The position numbers and the translations under genes were made by a program. The notes under the pieces were generated by a model. That model had not been told where the DNA came from, made no database searches, and was given only the letters and a program-made list of their open reading frames with translations. Shown one piece after another: positions 25,097-32,989 of a stretch of DNA of 64,000 nucleotides (the first letter of the stretch is position 1; every line of letters begins with the position of its first letter). The DNA comes from Nocardioides luteus (lineage in GTDB: Bacteria; Actinomycetota; Actinomycetes; Propionibacteriales; Nocardioidaceae). The stretch covers positions 1 to 64,000 of the forward strand of contig NZ_BMRK01000012.1 of assembly GCF_014648595.1 (NCBI RefSeq), read 5' to 3'.

Positions 25097-25342
25097 TCAG
25101 CGCTTGGGCGTACGCCGGGGGTCGCTCATCAGGTCGGCGAGGGGGTTGTCGCGGCGCTGCTGCAGGCGGGTGGCCGGACCGAGGGTGGGGGCGGTGTCGA
25201 CCGCCCGCTCCATCGCGTCACCGATCCGGGAGGCGTACGGCATCTTCTGGCCGCGGTGCGGGAAGACGGTGTAGACGATCACGAGACCGGCCAGAGCGAC
25301 GATGAGAAACATCGCCACGAAGATGACAACGACGGTCAACAC
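25097..25342 (-). CDS. Small single-span membrane protein
   Basis: 81 residues from a GTG at 25342, with AGGGGG 12 bases upstream; a longer frame to 25480 has no ribosome site and a Cys/Arg-rich start. One strong membrane helix (LTVVVIFVAMFLIVALAGLVIVY, cut here to its span of about residues 2-24) is followed by a basic cytoplasmic tail ending ADLMSDPRRTPKR. No recognised function. It lies between ftsY and a divergent glycosyltransferase gene. Confidence 0.6.
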   Translation of the reverse strand: MLTVVVIFVAMFLIVALAGLVIVYTVFPHRGQKMPYASRIGDAMERAVDTAPTLGPATRLQQRRDNPLADLMSDPRRTPKR

Positions 25343-25466
25343 TGGCTCAGCCAGCCCCCTTATGAATGCACGCGGACGACGTCCACTTTTGCACACCGCG
25401 CGCCCGGAGCCCACAACGCCACACGCGGCCGCGCGCCAGGGGCCGGCGGTCCTACGGCGCGGGATC

Positions 25467-25494
25467 TCGACAACGTCCACTTCGCCGGTAGGGT
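25467..25494 (+). promoter_or_regulatory. Candidate leaderless promoter of the glycosyltransferase gene at 25503
   Basis: TCGACA (25467-25472), 16 bp, TAGGGT (25489-25494). The start of transcription would fall at or within a base or two of the ATG at 25503, and there is no ribosome site, as expected for a leaderless message. Same spacing and boxes as the candidate at 1769-1796. Confidence 0.45.
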
Positions 25495-25502
25495 TTCACG
25501 CC

Positions 25503-26495
25503 ATGAGGATCATCGGGACAATGATGGTCCGGGACGAGGTCGACATCGTCGCCGCGATGATCGAGCACCACCTGGACCAGGGTGTCGACACGCTGGTCGT
25601 CACGGACAACGCGTCGGTCGACGGCACCACCGAGGTGCTCGAGCGCTACGCCGAGACGGGGCGGGTCGAGCTCCACCACGACCCCCTCCACGAGAAGCAG
25701 CAGGGCAGGGTCGTCACCGCGATGGCCCGCCGCGCGCGCACCCACTTCCGGGCCGACTGGGTCCTCAACCTCGACGCCGACGAGTTCCTGGTGCCGAAGA
25801 ACAAGGGCATGACCGTACGCGAGGCGCTCGAGGCCACTCCCCTCTCCCTGAACGCGTTCACCGTCGAGGTCGAGAACCTCGTCGGCCCGCCCGCCTGGAC
25901 GGGCGGTGGCGTCACCCGGCTGCAGTGGCGCGACCGGCGTCCCGACGAGAAGCTCGAGGCGGCCGGGCTGCACGCCCATCCGACACCCAACGCGATCCAC
26001 CGCGGCGAGTCCGACATCGAGATCGTCCAGGGCAACCACTTCACCTCGATGAAGAGCAACGGCCAGCCGGACGACGAGGTCGCCATGGAGGTGCTCCACC
26101 TGCCCTGGCGCTCCTGGGCGCAGCTCGAGCGCAAGGTGATCAACGCCGGCAAGGGCTACGAGGCGAGCCCCGACCTGCGCCCGAGCCCGCGCCACCACGG
26201 GATGCGCGACTACAAGCGCTACCAGAACGGCACCCTGCAGGACGCCTACCTCGCGCGCACGCCCACCCGCGCCGAGCTCGCGGCGGGCGCCTTCTCGGGC
26301 GACTACGCCTTCGACGACTGGCTGACCAACCACCTGCGCATCATCCACGGCCGCGCGCTGCTGCCCGACCTGCTCGGCGACGTGCTCGACCCCGAGACCG
26401 ACAAGCCCGTCCCCGACGACGAGCACGCCCTCGGCGCCGAGCGCGGCCGCGCGGCCCTGGCCGCCGAGCCCTACATCCCACCCCGCAACCGCTGA
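25503..26495 (+). CDS. Glycosyltransferase family 2-like protein (Glyco_tranf_2_4 type)
   Basis: 330 residues starting MRIIGTMMVRDEVDIVAAMIEHH, the typical opening of the GT2 subgroup with a His-His dyad. NASVDGTTEVL and the metal motif NLDADEF (near 93) follow. Late motifs are FTSMKSNGQPDDEVAMEVLHLPWRS, where HLPWRS is characteristic. No membrane span. It is first in a two-gene plus-strand unit with the methyltransferase 22 bp downstream. The sugar is unknown. Confidence 0.8.
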   Translation: MRIIGTMMVRDEVDIVAAMIEHHLDQGVDTLVVTDNASVDGTTEVLERYAETGRVELHHDPLHEKQQGRVVTAMARRARTHFRADWVLNLDADEFLVPKNKGMTVREALEATPLSLNAFTVEVENLVGPPAWTGGGVTRLQWRDRRPDEKLEAAGLHAHPTPNAIHRGESDIEIVQGNHFTSMKSNGQPDDEVAMEVLHLPWRSWAQLERKVINAGKGYEASPDLRPSPRHHGMRDYKRYQNGTLQDAYLARTPTRAELAAGAFSGDYAFDDWLTNHLRIIHGRALLPDLLGDVLDPETDKPVPDDEHALGAERGRAALAAEPYIPPRNR

Positions 26496-26517
26496 ACTCT
26501 CTTCCAGGAGGACCCTC

Positions 26518-27561
26518 TTGCCCACCTTCAGGGGCGCCGTACGCCGCGGCCTCGCCGCAGCGGGTCTGCAGACCGTCCGTGCCGCCGACGCCGAGGCCGC
26601 GCGCCTGCACGACCGGATCGACGAGCTCAAGCAGCGCAACCAGAAGCTGCGTACGAAGGTGGACCGGCTGCAGGGCGACCGCAACCACACCACCGCGGTG
26701 CCGGCCATCCCCGGGCTCGACCGGCTCGAGCTGCGTCGCGAGCAGGTCCTCGCCGGGGTCAAGCCCGACGCGGTGATCCTGGAGATCGGCCCCGCGCACA
26801 ACGCGATCCTGCCCAAGCGGGACGGCTACGACGTCCGCATCGTCGACTATCTCGACCGCGAGGGCCTGGTGGAGCGCTACTCCGGCTTCTCCCAGTACGA
26901 CCCCGACGACATCGAGGAGGTCGACTACGTCTTCCGGCCCGGAACCCCCTGGTCAGAGGTCATTCCGGAGCGTTTCGACCTGGTCGTCGCCTCCCACGTC
27001 ATCGAGCACACCACCTCGATGATCGACTTCGTCAACGAGTGCGAGAAGCTGCTCGAGCCCGACGGCGTGCTCGCCCTGGTCATCCCCGACCACCGCTATT
27101 GCTTCGACCGGTTCCGCGAGCGGGCATCGCTCTCGCGGGTCATCGACGCCCACCTCGACCCGCCCTCGGTCCACACCATGGGCGCGGTCATCGAGGAGCG
27201 GCTCAACGCCGCCAAGCACGGCGGCATCACTGCCTGGGGCCCGCGCCACAAGGGCGACTACACCTTCGCCAACCACCTCGAGGCGGTGAAGGCCAGCGGC
27301 GAGGAGGCCCGACGCGGGGAGCGCTACATCGACACCCACAACTGGGTCTGCACCCCCAACCACCTCCGCCTGCTCCTCCAGGACCTCGCCGACCTCGGCT
27401 TCATCTCGATGCGGGAGACCTCCTTCCACGACACCGTGAAGCACGAGTTCTTCATCAACCTCTCCCCCACCGGCGAGGGCACCGGCCTGACCCGCGAAGA
27501 CCTGCTCGTCCTGGCCGACGACGAGCGTCGCGTGCTCGACCAGGCGGTCTTCGAGAAGTAG
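26518..27561 (+). CDS. SAM-dependent methyltransferase with N-terminal coiled coil
   Basis: 347 residues from a TTG at 26518, supported by AGGAGG six bases upstream. Residues about 20-55 form a heptad-rich coiled coil (LHDRIDELKQRNQKLRTKV). A class I methyltransferase follows, with VILEIGPAHNAIL, FDLVVASHVIEHTTSMIDF and a C-terminal NHLRLLLQDL region. The ASHVIEHT motif is that of the Methyltransf_11 group acting on glycans and lipids. The coiled coil may tether it to the chain-assembly complex, as in chain-terminating methylases; that is inference. Confidence 0.8.
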   Translation: MPTFRGAVRRGLAAAGLQTVRAADAEAARLHDRIDELKQRNQKLRTKVDRLQGDRNHTTAVPAIPGLDRLELRREQVLAGVKPDAVILEIGPAHNAILPKRDGYDVRIVDYLDREGLVERYSGFSQYDPDDIEEVDYVFRPGTPWSEVIPERFDLVVASHVIEHTTSMIDFVNECEKLLEPDGVLALVIPDHRYCFDRFRERASLSRVIDAHLDPPSVHTMGAVIEERLNAAKHGGITAWGPRHKGDYTFANHLEAVKASGEEARRGERYIDTHNWVCTPNHLRLLLQDLADLGFISMRETSFHDTVKHEFFINLSPTGEGTGLTREDLLVLADDERRVLDQAVFEK

Positions 27562-27575
27562 CCGTGGGCGGTTTT

Positions 27576-27680
27576 CGCGGCGGACGATTTGGATACTCCA
27601 GGGAGTTTCCGTCGGTTACTCGCCAGTAAACCGACGGGAACTCCCTGGACTATCCCGAAATTACGGCCGTCCGCCGCCCC
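27576..27680. repeat. Tandem hairpin unit, copy 1
   Basis: Long imperfect inverted repeat: outer arms GGCGGACG and CGTCCGCC, inner 20-bp arms CCAGGGAGTTTCCGTCGGTT and AACCGACGGGAACTCCCTGG (one G-U), and a tip TACTCGCCAGTA that itself can pair to leave a CGCC loop. It starts 15 bp after the stop of the methyltransferase gene and repeats 109 bp later. Confidence 0.8.
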
Positions 27681-27684
27681 AGGT

Positions 27685-27790
27685 CGCGGCGGACGATTTG
27701 GATACTCCAGGGAGTTTTGGCCGGTTACTCGCCAGTAGACCGACCGAAACTCCCTGGACTACCCGGAGACCGCGGCCGTCCGCCGCCCCA
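27685..27790. repeat. Tandem hairpin unit, copy 2
   Basis: Second copy of the 27576 unit. The outer arms and loop tip TACTCGCCAGTA are kept, while the inner arms have diverged (GTTTTGGCCGG against CCGACCGAAAC) mostly by changes that keep pairing or wobble. Its right end encodes the last ten residues (LGRRTAAVSG) and stop codon of the frameshifted gene ending at 27759. Confidence 0.8.
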
Positions 27791-28380
27791 GCTCGACAAC
27801 ACCCTCGCCCTCGAGAGCCGTCAGTACGCCGCGGCGGCCGGCCATCGCCACGACCAGGTCGAGCAGGCGGCCGGTGACCTCGGGGCCGTCGCCGGCCACG
27901 AAGTCCGCGTCGACCGCTCGGAGACGGAGGCCGGCGACGAGGGTCTTGCTGTTGACCGCGAAGTCCTTGGTGGCGAAGAACCTCGCGACCGCCATCAGTC
28001 CCTCGGAGTCAGGGTCGTGCCGGATGCCGAGCGGTCTGCGGATGTCCTCGCCGTGGACGATCATCTCTCCGAGCCCACCGACGCTCTCCTTGCGGGGCAG
28101 CCCGATCGGACCGATGGCGGCGAAGCTCGACAGGGTCTCCGCCGGGGTGGAGCCGCGGAACTCCTCGAGCCGGCGGCGGTTGGTCGAACCGCGCCCCGGA
28201 CATGCTGCGCAGCCACCCGGGGAAGGAGAGGCGGGAGGCCGCGCCGAGGTGCGAGACGACCTCCTCCACGTCCCACTCGCCGCAGAGCGTGGTGGTTCGC
28301 CACTGCTCGGGCGCGAGCGGCCGCAGGTCCTGGGCGAGCGCGTCCCGCTCGTCCAGCTGGATCGCCGAGAGCTTCGTCAT
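27759..28380 (-). pseudogene. Maleylpyruvate isomerase family (mycothiol-dependent, DinB-fold) protein, frameshifted
   Basis: The N-terminal part from Met 28380 reads MTKLSAIQLDERDALAQDL and TLCGEWDVEEVVSHL, the DinB/MDMPI signature, up to MSGARFD. The same protein then continues in another frame from NRRRLEEFRG through GEMIVHGEDIRRPLG to 27759. Removing one C in GACC (28182-28183 on the plus strand) restores a continuous protein of about 206 residues. The site is in a hairpin (GCGGTT/AACCGC, 28176-28192), so a sequencing error is possible. The family uses mycothiol as cofactor in actinobacteria. The C-terminal end lies in a hairpin repeat. Confidence 0.75.
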
Positions 28381-28423
28381 GCGGACACTCTGGCAGGCGG
28401 GCCCCGCGGCCGCGAGCGCAAAC

Positions 28424-31400
28424 CTACGAGCGCCGGGCACGCTCCTCGAGCGCGATGTCGAGCAGCGTGCGAGCCCGGGCGTCGAAGCTGTGGTCACGGT
28501 GGATGCGGGCGGCCTCGGCGCGGACGTACTCGTCGGTGCCGAAGACGACCGACGGGTCGGGCATCGAGGACCACTTCACCAGGTCCTCCGGGGTCTCGTA
28601 GACCTGCACGGTGTCTCCGAAGACGTCGCGGAGGCCGACGACGTCGTCGGAGATGACCCGGGCGCCGGACGCCACGGCGTCGAAGAGCCGGTTGGAGATG
28701 AAGCCGTACGCACGCATGTCGGGCCAGTGGTCGTTGAGCACGACCCCGGCGGCGCGGTATTCGGCGCCGAGCCGGGTGTTGGACATGTGCTGGGCCTTGA
28801 TGTGGTGGCGCGGGATGTAGGACTCCCAGCCGTGGCCGTAGACCGACAGCGGCAGCCCCATCTCGACCGCGTCGTGGATGATCGGCCGCTCGACGTCGCG
28901 CGAGGTGCCGACGAAGAGCACCGGGTGGCCCGAGTCGGGCAGCGCGCGGTCGGGGTTGAAGAGCTCGGGGTCGGTGGCCTGCAGCAGCGGGTCGATCCGG
29001 ATCCCCCACCGCACCGACATCCGTGAGGCCCACGTCGGCCCGGCCGCCAGCAGCCGGTCGAAGGCTGCCGCCTCGGCCCGGGTGACGGCGTCGGGGTGGG
29101 AGATGACCCAGCCGATGTTGATCCGGTTGTCGGGCGAGGGGAAGTAGCGCGAGAGACCGCGCAGGGTGAGCGCGACGTCGTCGTCGAGCGCGCTCGGCCG
29201 TTCCCACTCGTAGTGGTGGTCGACGACGACCGACTGGCCGAGCGTACGCAGCGAGCGGGCCAGCGCACGGGCGAAGTGGGTGTCGCCCCATCTCTCCCCC
29301 TCCGGCGCCGCGGGTGCGGAGATCTTGATCGACCAGCGCAGCTGCGGGACGCCCTCGACCACGGAGACCCGCGGCAGCGGGGCGAGCACCGGGCGGGTGC
29401 CGGCGTGGGCCCGCTGCGCCCCGGTCGGCTCACCGGCGATCACCCGGCCGACGACCTGGTAGCCGCAGGCCTCCCAGGCGGCCACGTCGTCACGGGGCTC
29501 GATGCGTCCGCGCCAGCGGTCGAGGTAGACCAGCCGGTTGCGCGGGGCGCGGGCGTAGCGGCCCTTCGACTTCGACTCGTGGTGGACCACCTGGGAGGAG
29601 GGCACCACCCGGAACGCCCCGTCCCGCAGCTCCGCGAGCCGGTGGCACAGGTCGACGTCCTCCATGCCGTTGGTGTAGATCGGGTCGAACCCCTGCAACG
29701 CGACCACGTCGCGGTAACGCATGACCAGCGCGGCGCCGGTCAGCGCGGAGAACCGGTGTCCTTCGAGGCCGGCGGCGTCCTCGGGCGGATACTCGGCGAG
29801 CATGTTGTAGGGCAGCCCGCCATAGGGCGGGAAGACGACGCCGGCTGACTGCACCGAACCGCTCGGGTAGAGCAGCAGCGGCTGCACCGCGAGCGTCTCG
29901 GGGTCCTCGAGCGCCGAGACCAGCGGTTCCAGCCAGCCGCTCAGCGCGGTGGTGTCGTTGTTGAGGAAGACCACGGTCTCGCCGGTGACGTGCGGGATCG
30001 CCATGTTGTTGCCGAGGGCGAAGTTGTGGTTGACGTTGCTGTGCACCACCTTCACCTCGGGGAAGCGCAGCGGCAGCGAGTCGAGCACCGCCGAGACCCC
30101 GGCAGAGGAGCCGTTGTCCCAGACCACGACCTCGAGTCGCTTCGACCCGGCGCCGTGCTCGACCAGCGCCTCGACCGCACCGACGGTCAGCAGCGAGTCG
30201 TCGTAGGTCGGGATCACCACCGAGACCACGTCGGGGTCAGGGGTGCGCGCGGCCAGCGCGGACCAGTCGACGAAGGTGCGGTTGCGTACGACGTCCTCCC
30301 ACGACTCCTGGTCGAAGGGGTCCAGCGGCAGCCGGTCCTGGCGCGGGCGGCGCGGGTTGATGCCCTGGTCGCGCTCCACGCCGACCTCGGGGACGAGCTG
30401 CACAGCCGACCGCGAGGTCAGCCGCAGCGCGAGCTCGTAGGACCAGCCGAAGCCGACGTCCTCGCGCGGCCCGCCGACCTCGCCGAGCAGCGACGCGGAG
30501 ATCAGCAGCCGCGAGAGCAGCACCCGCATCAAGGTGCCGGGCACGTCCGGGCCCGGCGAGACCGGAGGTACGTCGACGGCGAACCGCTGCTCCGGCTGCC
30601 ACGAGCGTTCCAGCACGTCGGCGACCAGCGGCGACCCCGCCGCCTCTGCCACCGAGACCAGCCGCGCGAGCCGACCGGGCTTCCAGACCTCTCCCCCGAC
30701 CGCGTACGCGACGAAGTCGGTGGTGACCTCGGAGAAGGCCGCGACCGCACCCGGCTCGCCCCGGTCCGGGTCGCCGGCGACGATCCGAGCCCCGGGCACT
30801 GCCTCGACGGCCGTCGGGGTCAGGCCGCGGTCGATGAGCACGATCTCGGTGTCGACCCCGCCCTGGGCGACGACGCTGTCGAGCGTCGCTCGGGCGAGCT
30901 CGTCGGAGGCGCCCAGGTCGACGATGACGGTGACGGCGCCGACCAGCTGACGCCCGGCAGGGACGGGCGCGCCGTGGTCGATGGAGGGTCGCCAGGTCTG
31001 CAGGTCGCCCTGCCGGGCCTGCCACTCGGCGCGACGCTCGCGGATCCAGTCACGCAGGTCGGGGAAGCGGCCGTCGACCTGGGTCATCCAGTCGTTGGCA
31101 CGGCGACCGTTGCGCGCACCGCGGTCGATGTAATGGCCGATCGCGCCGCCGTAGAAGCGTTCGGTCTTGCGTCGCGCGGTGTAGCCGTCGGTGTCGAAGA
31201 GCGGGTGGGTGGGCTGCAGCCACAGCTCGGCACGCAGCCAGTAGAGGAACGGGTCCTGGTCGCCCATCTGCCTGCGCAGCCGCGGGGTCAGCTTGGCGAC
31301 GAAGAACTCCGGGTCGAAGAGCGGGCTGGGCTGCGCCAGCGGCTGGGAGCGGTCCTGCTCGAGATAGTGGCGCGCGGCGCGCTTGCGGTCGAGGCGCTGA

Positions 31401-31564
31401 CCGACCTGCTCGGCGTACCACTCGTGGTCGAAGACCGGGCAGTCGACGAGCAGCCGCACGTCGTCGGCGCGGCTGTAGAGGGGCGAGTCGTTGTAGACCT
31501 TGCGGGCCAGGTCTCGCCCTCTGCGCAGACCGCCACGTGCGATGCGCTTCAGCTCTTCGTCCAC
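28424..31564 (-). CDS. Large bimodular glycosyltransferase (GT2 plus GT-B)
   Basis: 1046 residues. Residues about 1-200 are a helical, charged leader. About 205-400 is a GT-A-like domain with weak motifs (VTVIVDLGASDE). About 445-700 is a complete GT2 domain: VVSVVIPTYDDSLL, VVWDNGSS, FLNNDTTAL (metal site) and NGMEDVDLCHRL. About 735-1040 is a GT-B type domain with INIGWVISHPD, VLFVGTSRD, VYGHGWE and FISNRLFDAVASGARVI (donor-binding Glu/Ala-Ser-Gly loop). No membrane spans. Related proteins build O-antigen or teichuronic-like chains by adding two different sugars. Neighbours are a thioesterase and smc. Confidence 0.82.
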   Translation of the reverse strand: MDEELKRIARGGLRRGRDLARKVYNDSPLYSRADDVRLLVDCPVFDHEWYAEQVGQRLDRKRAARHYLEQDRSQPLAQPSPLFDPEFFVAKLTPRLRRQMGDQDPFLYWLRAELWLQPTHPLFDTDGYTARRKTERFYGGAIGHYIDRGARNGRRANDWMTQVDGRFPDLRDWIRERRAEWQARQGDLQTWRPSIDHGAPVPAGRQLVGAVTVIVDLGASDELARATLDSVVAQGGVDTEIVLIDRGLTPTAVEAVPGARIVAGDPDRGEPGAVAAFSEVTTDFVAYAVGGEVWKPGRLARLVSVAEAAGSPLVADVLERSWQPEQRFAVDVPPVSPGPDVPGTLMRVLLSRLLISASLLGEVGGPREDVGFGWSYELALRLTSRSAVQLVPEVGVERDQGINPRRPRQDRLPLDPFDQESWEDVVRNRTFVDWSALAARTPDPDVVSVVIPTYDDSLLTVGAVEALVEHGAGSKRLEVVVWDNGSSAGVSAVLDSLPLRFPEVKVVHSNVNHNFALGNNMAIPHVTGETVVFLNNDTTALSGWLEPLVSALEDPETLAVQPLLLYPSGSVQSAGVVFPPYGGLPYNMLAEYPPEDAAGLEGHRFSALTGAALVMRYRDVVALQGFDPIYTNGMEDVDLCHRLAELRDGAFRVVPSSQVVHHESKSKGRYARAPRNRLVYLDRWRGRIEPRDDVAAWEACGYQVVGRVIAGEPTGAQRAHAGTRPVLAPLPRVSVVEGVPQLRWSIKISAPAAPEGERWGDTHFARALARSLRTLGQSVVVDHHYEWERPSALDDDVALTLRGLSRYFPSPDNRINIGWVISHPDAVTRAEAAAFDRLLAAGPTWASRMSVRWGIRIDPLLQATDPELFNPDRALPDSGHPVLFVGTSRDVERPIIHDAVEMGLPLSVYGHGWESYIPRHHIKAQHMSNTRLGAEYRAAGVVLNDHWPDMRAYGFISNRLFDAVASGARVISDDVVGLRDVFGDTVQVYETPEDLVKWSSMPDPSVVFGTDEYVRAEAARIHRDHSFDARARTLLDIALEERARRS

Positions 31565-31665
31565 TCAAGGTCCCCCAAGACGCTCCAGATCGTGCTCCGA
31601 CGATGGATCAGCCTGTCACAGTGCCTGACGTCGGTGAATGGCGCCACGCAAGGTTTGACCAAGCG

Positions 31666-32133
31666 TCACGCTCCGTTGCCCGGACGCCCCTTCCACAGCG
31701 GCATGACGGCTTCCCGGATCTCGTCGGGCATCGGCGACACCGGCCGCGACGGGTCGGTGTTGTCGACGTAGACGTGCACGAACCGGCCCTCGGCCGCCGC
31801 CTCTTCGCCCGGCCCCTGGAAGAGCCCGATGCGGTAGATCACCGACGAGCTCCCGACCTTGTCGACGACCAGCCCGGCCTCGACCGGCTCCGGGAAGCCG
31901 ATCTCGCGCAGGTAGCGGCACGAGGTCTCCGCCACGATCCCGATCTTCGGCAGCTTCCGCACGTTCACGCCCGTCGTCTCGAACAGGTAGGCGTTGACCG
32001 CGGTGTCGAAGTACTCGTAGTAGGTCGCGTTGTTGAGGTGACCGTACGCGTCGTCGTCGCGCCAGCGGGTGGTGATCGTGCGCCAGTGCACGTAGTCGGC
32101 GCGGGTCGGGGTGGTGCGGTCAGGAGTGCTCAT
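31666..32133 (-). CDS. Acyl-CoA thioesterase, 4HBT/YbgC-like hotdog fold
   Basis: 155 residues. TTRWRDDDAYGHLNNATYYEYFD near 19-41 contains the YbgC/4HBT catalytic Asp-x-x-Gly-His-Leu-Asn motif. A single hotdog domain with no signal. It hydrolyses an acyl-CoA of unknown chain. The frame reaches 32271, but Met 32133 is right before the domain. It lies between a glycosyltransferase and an unknown membrane protein, with no clear link to either. Confidence 0.85.
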   Translation of the reverse strand: MSTPDRTTPTRADYVHWRTITTRWRDDDAYGHLNNATYYEYFDTAVNAYLFETTGVNVRKLPKIGIVAETSCRYLREIGFPEPVEAGLVVDKVGSSSVIYRIGLFQGPGEEAAAEGRFVHVYVDNTDPSRPVSPMPDEIREAVMPLWKGRPGNGA

Positions 32134-32144
32134 CGCGCCTGATC

Positions 32145-32909
32145 CTAGAAGAGGGCCTCCTTCGCCGGGCTCATCAGGTCGGACGCCGGCCGTGCCGTCA
32201 CCCGAGCCGTCGCCGGCCAGACGAGGACGGCGGCGAGGACGAGGAGCACCCCTGCGGGCGCCTCCGACCACGGGGCCGTGTCGTAGGACATGTAGCCCGC
32301 GGCGAGGGGGCCGACGATGAAGTACGTCGGGAAGACCGTCGTCGCCGCGATCAGCAGCGATGTCGCCACCATGCTCGCCGAGCGCATGGCCGCGCGCCGA
32401 TCTGCAGGTGTCACGATCCCCTCAGCCGGGAAGTTCCAGAGCGCGACGACCGAGGCGTACACGAACAGACCGAAGGGCCAGAACAGGTTCACCAGCAAGA
32501 ACGCCGGCACGTCGTAGCCCGGAAGGGTGACCGGCCTGCCCGCCATCCCTGACGCCACGGTCGCCCCACCGACGCCGACGTAGGCGACGGCAGGAATGAC
32601 GGCGAGCGGCCATGTCAGGAAGCGGCGACCAGCAGGTGCCCATAGGAACGGCATCGCGAACACCGCGACCGCCAGCAGCAGGATGGACAGCCCGTAGAGC
32701 TGCGCGGCGTCGCCGACCGGGACCCACGGGCTCGCGGGCAGCTGGTAGTCGTAGAGGTGGTCCTGGCGTTCGAGGCAGGCAGCGTCGTCGAACCCGCCAC
32801 GCGGGCAGACCCCCGACCAGCGCTGCCAGGCCGCGATGTAGGCGAGGACTCCGGACCCGGCGAGCGAGGCCGAGGTGAGGGCGCGTGCGCCGAAGCGGAT
32901 GTGGTTCAT
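32145..32909 (-). CDS. Unrecognised six-span membrane protein
   Basis: 254 residues with about six to seven hydrophobic segments (about 10-28, 66-88, 95-115, 131-160, 178-205, 215-235). An extracellular loop near 30-60 carries two Cys (GVCPRGGFDDAACLER) that could form a disulfide. No family motif is recognised. It is separated from the smc stop by about 80 bp with no terminator seen. Function unknown. Confidence 0.6.
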   Translation of the reverse strand: MNHIRFGARALTSASLAGSGVLAYIAAWQRWSGVCPRGGFDDAACLERQDHLYDYQLPASPWVPVGDAAQLYGLSILLLAVAVFAMPFLWAPAGRRFLTWPLAVIPAVAYVGVGGATVASGMAGRPVTLPGYDVPAFLLVNLFWPFGLFVYASVVALWNFPAEGIVTPADRRAAMRSASMVATSLLIAATTVFPTYFIVGPLAAGYMSYDTAPWSEAPAGVLLVLAAVLVWPATARVTARPASDLMSPAKEALF

Positions 32910-32989
32910 CCGCTCATGAAGCCAGGAACATGGCCTGGCTCAGCCCCGACGCAGCCTCGGCTCCTCGATGTTGAGGACGGCGCGGCCGG

